The notes below the pieces were generated by a model that was not told the DNA's origin, searched no databases, and was given only the letters and a program-made list of their open reading frames with translations. A program made the translations under genes and the position numbers. From Duganella fentianensis (lineage in GTDB: Bacteria > Pseudomonadota > Gammaproteobacteria > Burkholderiales > Burkholderiaceae_D), in assembly GCF_009857835.1 (NCBI RefSeq), contig NZ_WWCL01000004.1, positions 124,001 to 188,000 of the forward strand: DNA of 64,000 nt, read 5' to 3'. How positions within the stretch are numbered: the stretch's first letter is position 1; each line of letters opens with the position of its first letter. Positions 1 to 8,206 of this stretch are shown piece by piece.

Positions 1-2
1 TG

Positions 3-827
3 CAGCTGCTGCGCCGTGCCCGCCCGCAGATCCGCTACGCCGTCGCCTGCGGCGCTATGCTGCTATGCCTGATATTGCCGCTGACCAGTGTGATCAGCAG
101 CCTGCAGAACGGCGGCCTCAAGCGCGACCAGAGCAGCAGTGCCAGCGCACAGCTACTGGGCAGCCTGGCTTCCAACTTCTACGCCAGTATTAGCGGCCAG
201 GCAGGCGACGCTGCAGCCAACACGAGCACCGGCACGAGCACTAACAAGAACGCTAATACGCGCAGCAGCGCTGATCCCAGTCCAGCGGTATGGGACACGC
301 TGCAGCGTCTGGTCAGCGCGGTGCAGGACGATAGCGAACGCGTGCTGCGCCAGCAGCTGCCATGGATAGTCGGCCTGTGGCTGGCGGGCGGCGTGCTGAT
401 GTCGCTGCGCCTGATGCTGGGCCTGCAGTGGGTGGCAGCGCACACGCGCCGCAGCGCCTACACCATCAACCATTACTGGCAGCGCCGCATGGCCATGCTG
501 GCCAGCCGCTGCGACATGCGGCGCGATGTCCGCCTCGGTGTAGCCGAAGGCATCGACAGCCCCATCACGGCAGGTTGCTGGCGGCCCATCATTCTGGTGC
601 CGGCCAGCCTGATCAGCGGCATGCCGCCCGACCTGCTGGAAGCGCTGCTGGCACACGAACTGGCGCACATCCGCCGTCACGATTATCTGGTGAATCTGCT
701 GCAAAGCGCGATCGAGATACTGCTGTTCTATCACCCTAGTGTTTGGGCCTTGTCACGCAGGATACGTATAGAGCGAGAACAAATCGCCGACGACCTTGCC
801 GTGGACATGCTCGGCCAGCCGCAATAG
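3..827 (+). CDS. M56 (BlaR1/MecR1-type) metallopeptidase, N-terminal part; 5'-partial and ended by an in-frame TAG
   Basis: The frame is open from the left edge, so the true start lies outside the window. Two membrane segments are visible (about nt 35-125 and 360-420), followed by the cytoplasmic peptidase domain with the zinc motif HELAH (nt about 652-666) and the downstream RIEREQIADD segment that normally carries the third zinc ligand. In BlaR1/MecR1 relatives this is a membrane sensor protease that cleaves a BlaI/MecI-type repressor. The frame stops at TAG 825-827, inside the conserved helix after the peptidase core. The same frame continues without a shift into the ORF at 909, so the two pieces are one ancestral gene. 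Family assignment is secure; whether the product is functional is unknown. Confidence 0.85.
   Translation, partial: QLLRRARPQIRYAVACGAMLLCLILPLTSVISSLQNGGLKRDQSSSASAQLLGSLASNFYASISGQAGDAAANTSTGTSTNKNANTRSSADPSPAVWDTLQRLVSAVQDDSERVLRQQLPWIVGLWLAGGVLMSLRLMLGLQWVAAHTRRSAYTINHYWQRRMAMLASRCDMRRDVRLGVAEGIDSPITAGCWRPIILVPASLISGMPPDLLEALLAHELAHIRRHDYLVNLLQSAIEILLFYHPSVWALSRRIRIEREQIADDLAVDMLGQPQ
825..827 (+). other. In-frame amber codon splitting the M56 gene
   Basis: TAG lies between ...MLGQPQ and LAQALAQLDQ..., which read continuously in one frame as the usual M56 helix following the ADD motif. A single C-to-T change from CAG (Gln) would explain it. It could be a real nonsense mutation, a recoded site or a sequencing error. 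Confidence 0.85.
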
Positions 828-908
828 CTGGCACAAGCTCTGGCGCAACTGGACCAGTTCCAGTTCGACAGTACCCAACTAGCCCACGCGGCTCACGGAG
901 GAAATCTC

Positions 909-2231
909 ATGTCTCGTATCCAGCGCCTGGTGCGCCCCCATTCTGAACCTGCCAGCCGCAAACTGGCCTTGCCCCTGCTCGGCCTGTTTGCTGCCGGTGT
1001 CATGCTGTATGCCCAGGCCACCGCCGAAACTGGCGCTGCCAGCACGCCTGCCGCGCTGGCCGCCGCGCCGCTCAGCGCGCCCGATGCCGTAGCGCCGCAA
1101 GATGCAGCGCCCGCCAAAGAAGCGGCACCCGCCAAGGACGCAGCAGCAGCCAAGGACGCAGCAATAGCCAAGGCCGCAGCCCCCGCCAAAGCCGCAGCAG
1201 CCGTCAGGGAAGCGTCGCCCGCAGCGCGCGCGCTGCCGCCATTGCCAGCACTAGCCGAATTGCCCGCACCACCTGCACCACCGGCGCCACCCGCACGGGC
1301 TGCACGTGCCGCTCCGCCTGCAGTCCCTGCGCCGCCAGCCAGCGTACCAGCCGTTTCAGCTTTGCCCGCAGCTCCCGCCTTGCCCGCAGTTGCGGCCATG
1401 CCGGCATTGCCGGCTCTGCCAGCCGCGCCAGCAGCACAGGCAGCACAGGCAGCTCAGGCAGAAGCAGGCGATAGCAAAGGTGCAGCCTATGTGATGTTCC
1501 ACGAGCAGAAGCGCACGATGACGGGCCGCGTCAGCAGCCGTGACCGCGCCGAAAGCGACGCTGTCCGTGCCCGCGTGAAAGGCGATTTCATCTGGTTCCG
1601 CGATGGCAAGCAGGCCTATGTGATACAGGACGCCGCCACGCTGGCGCAGGCGCAAGCCGCATGGGCGCCAGTGGAAAGCCTGGGTGCCCGTATGGAAGAG
1701 CAGGGCAAGAAGATGGAGCAGCATGGGCTGGTGATGGACAATATCGGCAGGCAGATGGACGCCATAGGGCGCGATATGGAGCGCCAGTTTGCTGGCCCAT
1801 CGGCCGATCATCAGCGCAAGATCGATGCGCTGGCCCGTCAGCAGGAAGCCATAGGCCGCCGTATCGAACAGGCAGCGCGCAAGCTGGGCGATCAGCCCAC
1901 GGCGGAGCAGTTGCAGCAGTTCCACCAGCGTCAGGCGGAACTGCAACGTGCCATGGAGCCGCTGCGCCAGCAGATCGAGCAACTGGCCCAGCAGCAGGCA
2001 CGCCAGCACGTGCAGGCGCAGGAACAGGCCTTGCAGCAGTCCATGCAGAGCCTGCACGCGCGCATGGCCGAAGCCAGCAAACCGATGGCAGCGCTGGGCC
2101 AGCAGATGGGCGAACTGGGCCGCGAACAGGCCCGCGCCAGCCGAGCTGCCGAGCGCACTGTGCGCGAGCTGATCCGCGAGGCTAAAAAGAACGGTAAAGC
2201 GCAGCAGATCGCCACGCCCGATCCAGCCTGA
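909..2231 (+). CDS. C-terminal remainder of the M56 sensor protein: TM anchor, Ala/Pro-rich linker, coiled coil
   Basis: In the same frame as the preceding fragment. From ATG 909 it would encode 440 aa. It starts with the MSRIQRLVR segment typical of M56 proteins after the peptidase domain, then a membrane helix (residues about 18-37). Next comes a very Ala/Pro-rich linker (about 40-190) with repeated AAxAK units, then a compact domain around MTGRVSSRDRAESD and FIWFRDGKQAYVI. A long Gln/Arg/Met-rich coiled coil (about 260-430) follows. GGAGG at 897-901 lies 7 nt before ATG 909, so this half could be translated on its own or by reinitiation after the TAG. Domain architecture is inferred from the translation; independent function is speculative. 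Confidence 0.75.
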   Translation: MSRIQRLVRPHSEPASRKLALPLLGLFAAGVMLYAQATAETGAASTPAALAAAPLSAPDAVAPQDAAPAKEAAPAKDAAAAKDAAIAKAAAPAKAAAAVREASPAARALPPLPALAELPAPPAPPAPPARAARAAPPAVPAPPASVPAVSALPAAPALPAVAAMPALPALPAAPAAQAAQAAQAEAGDSKGAAYVMFHEQKRTMTGRVSSRDRAESDAVRARVKGDFIWFRDGKQAYVIQDAATLAQAQAAWAPVESLGARMEEQGKKMEQHGLVMDNIGRQMDAIGRDMERQFAGPSADHQRKIDALARQQEAIGRRIEQAARKLGDQPTAEQLQQFHQRQAELQRAMEPLRQQIEQLAQQQARQHVQAQEQALQQSMQSLHARMAEASKPMAALGQQMGELGREQARASRAAERTVRELIREAKKNGKAQQIATPDPA

Positions 2232-2245
2232 GGTGCCAGTGCCGG

Positions 2246-2251
2246 TATAAT
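2246..2251 (+). promoter_or_regulatory. TATAAT -10 box placing +1 at the uvrD ATG
   Basis: A perfect TATAAT ends 6 nt before ATG 2258, so a normal transcription start would fall on the A of the ATG. There is no Shine-Dalgarno sequence before the ATG and no good -35 element, so the gene may be transcribed as a leaderless mRNA. The same geometry is seen before the HDOD gene at 57775. Confidence 0.5.
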
Positions 2252-2257
2252 CACGGC

Positions 2258-4552
2258 ATGCAAAATCTTTTACACAACCTCAATGAAGAGCAGCTGGCAG
2301 CGGTCACGCTGCCACCGCAAAGTGCCCTGATTCTGGCGGGGGCCGGCTCCGGTAAAACCCGTGTGCTGACCACCCGCATCGCCTGGCTGATCCAGACCGG
2401 ACAGGTATCGCCGTCCGGCATACTGGCCGTGACCTTTACCAACAAGGCCGCCAAGGAAATGCTCACGCGGCTGTCTGCCATGTTGCCGATCAATACGCGC
2501 GGCATGTGGATAGGCACTTTCCACGGCTTGTGTAACCGCTTGCTGCGCACCCATCACCGCGACGCCGCGCTGCCGCAGACCTTCCAGATACTCGATACGC
2601 AGGATCAGCTGTCAGCCATCAAGCGCCTGATCAAGGCGCATAACGTGGACGACGAAAAATTCCCGCCGAAAGAAGTCATGTACTTCATTAACGGCGCCAA
2701 GGATCAGGGTCTGCGCGCCGACAAGATCGAAGCCTATAACGCGGACGAGCGCAAGAAGGTCGAGCTGTACCAGCTGTACGACGAACAGTGCCAGCGCGAA
2801 GGCGTGGTGGATTTTGCCGAACTGCTGCTGCGCAGCTACGAGCTACTGAGCCGTAACCAGCCCCTGCGCGAGCACTACCAGCAGCGCTTCCGTCACATCC
2901 TGGTCGACGAGTTCCAGGATACCAATGACCTGCAGTACAAGTGGCTCAAGCTGCTGGCCGGTGTGCCGGGCCAGTACGGCAGCGCGCTGTTTGCCGTGGG
3001 CGATGACGACCAGAGCATCTACGCCTTCCGTGGCGCCAATGTGGGCAATATGAGCGCTTTCGAGCGCGAGTTCCAGGTGAAGAACCTGATCAAGCTGGAG
3101 CAGAACTACCGCTCGCACGGTCACATCCTCGATGCGGCCAACCAGCTCATCTCGAACAACAGCAAACGGCTGGGCAAGAATCTGCGTACCGATGCGGGGC
3201 AGGGCGAGCCGGTGCGCGTGTACGAAGCCAGCTCCGATCTGGCCGAAGCCCAGTGGATCGTGGAAGAGACCAAGAACCTGATCGCTGACGGTGCCGAGCG
3301 GCGCGAAATCGCCGTGCTATACCGCTCGAATGCGCAGTCGCGCGTGATCGAACATGCGCTGTTCTCGGCCGGTATCCCGTATCACGTCTACGGCGGCCTG
3401 CGCTACTTCCAGCGCGCCGAGGTCAAGCACGCCATCGCCTATCTGCAGCTGATGGACAACCCGCATAACGATTCGGCCTTCCTGCGCGTGGTGAACTTCC
3501 CCACCCGCGGCATCGGCCTGCGCAGCATCGAAGCGCTGCAGGCCGCGGCCGACCAGTACGGCATCTCGCTGTATGCGGCCGTACCCCACGTGGCGGGCAA
3601 AGCCGGCTCTTCGCTGGCCGGATTCGTGCGCCTGATCGAAGGCGCACGCTTCGAAACCCAGCAGATGGCCTTGCCGGAACTGGTGCGCGTGGTGCTTGAA
3701 CACAGCGGCCTGCTGACCCACTACCAGACGGAAAAAGAAGGCGCCGACCGCATCGAAAATCTGGAGCAGATGGTCAGCGCTGCTACCCAGTTCGTTTCCG
3801 AAGAGGGCTACGGACAGGGCGCACCGGCCCATCTGGGACCGGCCGCGCAGGCGCAGGCCGGTGCCGCCGTGATCAATCAGGATGGCATTGAAATCCTCGA
3901 CGCCGACGCGCCGCTGCCGGCCGTGATGTCGCCGCTGTCGGCCTTCCTGTCGCATGCTTCGCTGGAAGCGGGCGACAATCAGGCCACCGTGGGGCAGGAT
4001 GCCGTGCAGATGATGACGGTGCACTCGGCCAAAGGGCTGGAGTTCAACAACGTCTTCATCACGGGGCTGGAAGAAGGGCTGTTCCCGCACGAGAGCAGCT
4101 CGCGCGAACACGACGGCGTGGAAGAAGAACGCCGCCTGATGTATGTGGCGATTACGCGTGCCCGTCAGCGCCTGTACATGTGCTTCGCCCAGACCCGCAT
4201 GCTGCACGGCCAGACGCGCTACAACATGAAGTCGCGCTTCTTCGACGAACTGCCGGAAGAATCGCTGAAGTGGCTGTCGGCCAAAGTGCAGTCGCACTGG
4301 TTTGCGTCGCCCAAGTCGGCGTGGGACGCGGCGCCGGTGCTCGGTTCCGATAACGCCATCGCGCAGAAGATCGCGCACAAATCCGCCGGTAGTGGCTGGC
4401 GCATAGGCGAATCGGTCCAGCACGCCAAGTTCGGTGAAGGCGTGATCGTGAATATCGAAGGCAGCGGCCCCAGTGCGCGCGCCCAGATCAACTTCGGCAA
4501 CGTCGGCATGAAGGTGCTCGACCTGAGCATCGCCAAGCTGGAACGGATCTAG
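2258..4552 (+). CDS. uvrD: DNA helicase II (UvrD/Rep family, SF1A)
   Basis: A 764-aa SF1A helicase acting in nucleotide excision repair and methyl-directed mismatch repair, unwinding DNA 3'-5' with ATP. All motifs are present: Walker A GAGSGKT (residues about 29-35), TFTNKAAKEM (Ia), VDEFQDTN (II), GDDDQSIYAFRGA (III), QNYRS (IV), TVHSAKGLEF (V) and VAITRARQRL (VI). The C-terminus, from about IGESVQHAKFGEGVIV, matches the Tudor-like tail that binds RNA polymerase in UvrD/PcrA. ATG 2258 gives the family-typical start MQNLLHNLNEEQLAAV. It converges with the acyltransferase gene 12 nt downstream. UvrD is preferred over Rep because of length and the C-terminal tail. Confidence 0.95.
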   Translation: MQNLLHNLNEEQLAAVTLPPQSALILAGAGSGKTRVLTTRIAWLIQTGQVSPSGILAVTFTNKAAKEMLTRLSAMLPINTRGMWIGTFHGLCNRLLRTHHRDAALPQTFQILDTQDQLSAIKRLIKAHNVDDEKFPPKEVMYFINGAKDQGLRADKIEAYNADERKKVELYQLYDEQCQREGVVDFAELLLRSYELLSRNQPLREHYQQRFRHILVDEFQDTNDLQYKWLKLLAGVPGQYGSALFAVGDDDQSIYAFRGANVGNMSAFEREFQVKNLIKLEQNYRSHGHILDAANQLISNNSKRLGKNLRTDAGQGEPVRVYEASSDLAEAQWIVEETKNLIADGAERREIAVLYRSNAQSRVIEHALFSAGIPYHVYGGLRYFQRAEVKHAIAYLQLMDNPHNDSAFLRVVNFPTRGIGLRSIEALQAAADQYGISLYAAVPHVAGKAGSSLAGFVRLIEGARFETQQMALPELVRVVLEHSGLLTHYQTEKEGADRIENLEQMVSAATQFVSEEGYGQGAPAHLGPAAQAQAGAAVINQDGIEILDADAPLPAVMSPLSAFLSHASLEAGDNQATVGQDAVQMMTVHSAKGLEFNNVFITGLEEGLFPHESSSREHDGVEEERRLMYVAITRARQRLYMCFAQTRMLHGQTRYNMKSRFFDELPEESLKWLSAKVQSHWFASPKSAWDAAPVLGSDNAIAQKIAHKSAGSGWRIGESVQHAKFGEGVIVNIEGSGPSARAQINFGNVGMKVLDLSIAKLERI

Positions 4553-4564
4553 CCGCTCGCTGCT

Positions 4565-5680
4565 TCAGGCGGCGCTGCTGGCACTGGCAGCGCGGCGGCC
4601 TGCCAGTTTGGCGCGTACATAGGCCAGCGCTGGCGCTTCCACGCAGTGCCAGCTGAAGACCGACAGCGGCAGCACGATGGCCAGCGTAGCCGCCAGCATG
4701 GCCCAGATGCCGACGGGCGGCAGCACGGCTTTCAGCATCAGCATCACGGGCCAGTGATAGATGTAGATGGCGTAGGAATAGTCGTGGCGCTGCAGATGGC
4801 GCCAGGGCAGCCAGCGCGAACCGAGCAGGCGCGAACTGCCCACCCACAGTGCCAGCGTCACCGCCACCAGATTTACCCCGAACACGGTCAGCGCCTGATG
4901 TTCAAGGTCCAGCCAGCGGGTCGAATTCAGCGCCAGCAGCGCGCAGGCGACGAGGAAAGGACGCACACCGATGCGCACCTGTTCGGCCAGCGTCTGCAGC
5001 AGCATCCCGCACAGGAACAGACTCCATAAACGCGCTTCCCAGATATAGCCTGCCAGTACGGTGGGGAACTGGAACGCGGCCAGTGCCAGCAGCAGCGACA
5101 TCACCATCATCCAGCGCCGCATGGGCAGGATGGCGGCCGCACCGATCAGCGCCACCATCACATACATGCGGCCTTCCCAGTACACCGTCCACAGCGAACC
5201 ATTGAGCGCGGCGCCACCCAGCACATCCGGTATGGCCAGTTCAGCCGGCGGAATGATGTAGACCAGCCAGTGCAGCATGGCGCCGTTGAAAATGTAGCGC
5301 CACGGTGCAGGATCGGCCAGCCCTGCCATGCCCCTGGGCGAGAACGAGATCACGGCAACGCAGGTGGTCAGCGCCAGACAGACCAGCAGGCCCGGTACCA
5401 GCCGCGCCACGCGCCGCACGGTGAAGCGCAGCAGATCGGGATCGCGCATCCAGCTTTGCGTAATGAACAGGCCACTCAGGACGAAGAACACATCCACCGC
5501 CAGCGCGCCGCTATCGGCCACCGGCAGCATCAAGGCACTGAGCGGGTCCGGCCCCGGCGCTACGGTATTGTGTTCGCCCGCATGGAACAGTACCACCAGC
5601 AGCGCCGCAATCAGGCGCACCAGATTGAAGCTGTTATCGTTGGAAGCGATGGCGCTGGCCAGCGTGCGGGTTGCTTGCAT
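4565..5680 (-). CDS. Acyltransferase family 3 (OafA/YrhL-type) membrane protein
   Basis: A 371-aa integral membrane protein of the acyltransferase-3 family, whose members O-acylate cell-envelope polysaccharides or exported metabolites. Family signatures are visible: NLVRLIAALLVVLFHAGEH near the N-terminus, with the essential His in the first helix, and VDVFFVLSGLFITQSW (residues about 58-76). About ten hydrophobic segments follow to the end. The gene sits alone between uvrD and the thrB group and has no clear Shine-Dalgarno sequence. The substrate cannot be told from sequence, and no polysaccharide genes are adjacent. Confidence 0.88.
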   Translation of the reverse strand: MQATRTLASAIASNDNSFNLVRLIAALLVVLFHAGEHNTVAPGPDPLSALMLPVADSGALAVDVFFVLSGLFITQSWMRDPDLLRFTVRRVARLVPGLLVCLALTTCVAVISFSPRGMAGLADPAPWRYIFNGAMLHWLVYIIPPAELAIPDVLGGAALNGSLWTVYWEGRMYVMVALIGAAAILPMRRWMMVMSLLLALAAFQFPTVLAGYIWEARLWSLFLCGMLLQTLAEQVRIGVRPFLVACALLALNSTRWLDLEHQALTVFGVNLVAVTLALWVGSSRLLGSRWLPWRHLQRHDYSYAIYIYHWPVMLMLKAVLPPVGIWAMLAATLAIVLPLSVFSWHCVEAPALAYVRAKLAGRRAASASSAA

Positions 5681-5719
5681 GGGCGGGGTCTCGGGCAGGC
5701 GATGTGGGCTAGGCGCGGT

Positions 5720-6487
5720 TCAGCGCAGCGGTACGGACGGCGTGGTGGCGGCCGGCGTGCCGAAATAATGGCGGTAGCAGGCATACAGCGTGCAGTGCAG
5801 CAGCACTACCAGCACCAGAAAAATCGCGAACACGGTGGTCAGCTTCAGTTGCGGTGAGCTCAGCAGCAGGACCGGCAGCGCCGTACCCACCTGGAACAGC
5901 ATGAACAGCAGCAGCGCTGCACCGAAGAAGGCGCGGAAGTCGCGCGCCACGGTCATCACGCTGAAGAACAGCGCTTTGCCCAGCGTCATTTTCTGCCAGT
6001 AGATCAGCGGCGCCGTCAGACAGGTCAGCAGCCAGCCCAGCATGTAGATCAGCGAACCGAGAAACAGCGGGCCGCGCGACTGTTCCAGCATGGCCTCGTC
6101 CATAGGCACCTCGCCGGCGGCCATGCGGATCAGATTGCCATCGTCGAGCAGCGACAGGATGGCTAGCGCCACCATCATCAGCAGCAGGTAGACCAGCCCC
6201 ATGCCCAGCAGCGGATGGCGGGCCGGCTGGCGGAAGCCATTGAACAGCACACGCGGCTGGGAACGCTGGCCCTGATCGACATCGGTGCAGGCCTGCAGCA
6301 GGGCCACCGTGAACATGGGCGCCAGCAAGGTTGGTGCAATCGAGCCGAGCAGGGGCACGAACAGCGTGAACATGGACAGGAACATGCAGCAGAAGAATAG
6401 CGCCATCAGGCCGCCCGGCTGCTTGCGGAACAGCTGCCAGCCCTGTTTCACCCAGCCGAAGCCGGCACGCATGGGCAGCCGGTTCAT
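5720..6487 (-). CDS. BPSS1780 family membrane protein
   Basis: A 255-aa membrane protein with six or so hydrophobic segments, resembling the BPSS1780 family (related to DUF2189-type proteins) of unknown function. I take the start at ATG 6487, giving [20 protein letters not shown], because it overlaps the thrB stop as ATGA (6487-6484), a translational-coupling arrangement, and because the open frame upstream of it is antisense-like and unlike any family member. It lies at the end of the leftward DUF2782-thrB run. In several Burkholderiales this family also sits beside thrB, but no functional link to threonine synthesis is known. Confidence 0.8.
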   Translation of the reverse strand: MNRLPMRAGFGWVKQGWQLFRKQPGGLMALFFCCMFLSMFTLFVPLLGSIAPTLLAPMFTVALLQACTDVDQGQRSQPRVLFNGFRQPARHPLLGMGLVYLLLMMVALAILSLLDDGNLIRMAAGEVPMDEAMLEQSRGPLFLGSLIYMLGWLLTCLTAPLIYWQKMTLGKALFFSVMTVARDFRAFFGAALLLFMLFQVGTALPVLLLSSPQLKLTTVFAIFLVLVVLLHCTLYACYRHYFGTPAATTPSVPLR

Positions 6488-7443
6488 CCGCGCAACTCCG
6501 GTGCCGGCGTGGCGATGCGTTCGCGCAGGATGCGCTCGAAGTGGGTCGGATCGTGCGGCGTCAGCATCTCGGCTTCGCGTGGCTGGTAGTAGTCGTACAG
6601 GCGCGACAGCCAGAAGCGCAGTGCGGCGGCGCGCAGCATGGGTTGCCACGCGGTCTGCTCGGCGTCCGTGAATGGCCGCACCGCATGGTAGGCGTCCAGC
6701 ATGGCACGCACGCGCGCCGTATCGAGCACGCCTGTCGCCAGATCGATACACCAGTCGTTGATGGTGACGGCCACATCGAACAGCCAGGTATCGCAGCCGG
6801 CGAAATAGAAATCGAAGAAGCCGGTCAGGCGCTCGCCCACAAACATTACATTGTTGCGGAACAGGTCGGCGTGGACGGGGCCGCGCTGCAGCTGGCGGTA
6901 AGTGTCGCAGCCGGCAAAAGCTTCCTGGAAATGCATTTCCGCGCGCAGCAGATGGGCATTCTCGGCCGACAGATAAGGCAGTACTTTCGGCGTGGTCAGG
7001 TTCCACCAGTCGAGGCCGCGCAGATTGGGCTGCTCCAGCGGGTAGTCCTGCGCTGCCAGATGCATGCGTGCCAGCATGGTGCCCACGGCCGCACAGTGCG
7101 CCGGTTGCGGAGCCATCTGCGAGCTGCCTTCCAGCTTGGAGACGATGGCGGCCGGCTTGCCATGCAGTGGCACGATCAGCTCGCCATCATGGGTGGCCAC
7201 GGGGGCCGGTACCAGCACGCCCCGCTCGGCCAGATGGTGCATCAGCTCGAGATAGAACGGTAACTGCTCGAAGGAAAGGTTTTCGAAAATGGTGAGGACG
7301 TATTCGCCGCTTTCGGTGGTCAGGAAGAAATTACTGTTTTCGATGCCGGACGCGATGCCTTTCAAGGCAACTGCCTGTCCGAGAGGGAATTGTTTGATCC
7401 ACTGGGTCAGATCGCCCAGCGTGACCGAGGTAAACACTGCCAT
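6484..7443 (-). CDS. thrB: Homoserine kinase (APH/choline-kinase fold, ThrB type 2)
   Basis: 319 aa. It phosphorylates L-homoserine to O-phosphohomoserine in threonine biosynthesis. This is the aminoglycoside-phosphotransferase-fold type used by beta- and some gammaproteobacteria, not the GHMP type of E. coli. Visible signatures are the start [16 protein letters not shown], the glycine-containing ATP loop [13 protein letters not shown], the catalytic loop [12 protein letters not shown] (residues about 202-213) with Asp, and the metal-binding FFDFYFAG (DFG-like). Its stop overlaps the next gene's start by four bases. Upstream is the DUF2782 gene, likely in the same transcript. Confidence 0.93.
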   Translation of the reverse strand: MAVFTSVTLGDLTQWIKQFPLGQAVALKGIASGIENSNFFLTTESGEYVLTIFENLSFEQLPFYLELMHHLAERGVLVPAPVATHDGELIVPLHGKPAAIVSKLEGSSQMAPQPAHCAAVGTMLARMHLAAQDYPLEQPNLRGLDWWNLTTPKVLPYLSAENAHLLRAEMHFQEAFAGCDTYRQLQRGPVHADLFRNNVMFVGERLTGFFDFYFAGCDTWLFDVAVTINDWCIDLATGVLDTARVRAMLDAYHAVRPFTDAEQTAWQPMLRAAALRFWLSRLYDYYQPREAEMLTPHDPTHFERILRERIATPAPELRG

Positions 7444-7535
7444 GGGTATAAATCAGGTTCGGTGAGCGGTGCCGCCGGACGGCGGCAACCGCAGGCGCCC
7501 GCAGTTGCGGACGTGCGCGTGGCTAGTCTGGCAAA

Positions 7536-7943
7536 CTACTTCGCGGCAGGTGGTGGCGTGGTCGTTTCGGCTGCGCCTTCATCCTCTGCCGTTTTTTTCT
7601 TCTTCTTGCCGAGATCAAATTCCATCACCGTCCACTGCGGGCCGCGGTTGGCGCCGCCCATCGCGTCGCCGGGCAAAGCTGTGCCGGCAGGGTGATTTGG
7701 CCGCACCGTGTAAGTGCTGGGGCCGCTCTTGACGGTGGCTTCCACGACTTTACCCGTGTTGTCGCGGCGCTCCGTGATCTTGGTTTCCGGACCCTGCTTG
7801 GAGGTCACGGTGATCGGGTCTTCCGTCACTTCCTCGAGCTTTTCCAGTTTTGGTGGCGCCTGGCTAGGAGTGGACTGGGCGAACGCCGAGTGGGCGCTCA
7901 GGGTCAGAAGCAGGGCAGGCCAGAGGGTGGAAGTGCGCAGCAT
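7536..7943 (-). CDS. DUF2782 family secreted protein
   Basis: A 135-aa protein with a signal peptide: a hydrophobic core LWPALLLTLSAHSAFA with an AFA-Q cleavage site near residue 22. The mature part begins PPKLEKLEEV and contains ITERRDNTGKVVE, matching the small DUF2782 family. Members are usually encoded next to polA and thrB in betaproteobacteria, as here. The C-terminus is a Lys-run then an acidic/Pro/Ala tail (GKKKKKTAEDEG), which is longer and more charged than usual. It is probably periplasmic or membrane-associated; function is unknown. It is divergent from polA and about 90 nt upstream of thrB. Confidence 0.8.
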   Translation of the reverse strand: MLRTSTLWPALLLTLSAHSAFAQSTPSQAPPKLEKLEEVTEDPITVTSKQGPETKITERRDNTGKVVEATVKSGPSTYTVRPNHPAGTALPGDAMGGANRGPQWTVMEFDLGKKKKKTAEDEGAAETTTPPPAAK

Positions 7944-8151
7944 GGTGGATCGCCTTAATCGGGTACTAGGGTATCGAGTGGGTAAAAACCGGGGGATAAA
8001 AATCCGTCAAAATTTTCTGTATGATCCATTGTAACAAACTGACACGCAAGACTGGCTTAAAAGCGCGGCTTGGCGCGGGATTTTCCCCTGAGGACAGTCT
8101 CTACTTGTTTTTTTGAAAAGTTGTCATATGGGTCAGTCGGCCCGTAAAACC

Positions 8152-8187
8152 TGCGATAATGCACGTTTATGGCGGCGCAAAGCCGCC
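8152..8187 (+). promoter_or_regulatory. polA -10 element and leader hairpin
   Basis: TGCGATAAT (8152-8160) resembles an extended -10 box. It is followed by a perfect stem GGCGGC/GCCGCC (8171-8176/8182-8187) with a GCAAA loop, 19 nt before the chosen polA ATG. No convincing -35 is present. The hairpin would sit at the very 5' end of the mRNA and might stabilise it. Confidence 0.4.
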
Positions 8188-8206
8188 TCATCCCAGATTT
8201 CACGCT

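Noticed and set aside
6488..7006. Upstream extension of the BPSS1780 family gene inside thrB
   Set aside because: It is antisense-like, Arg/Ala/Pro-rich sequence in another frame of thrB; the ATGA overlap gives a better start.
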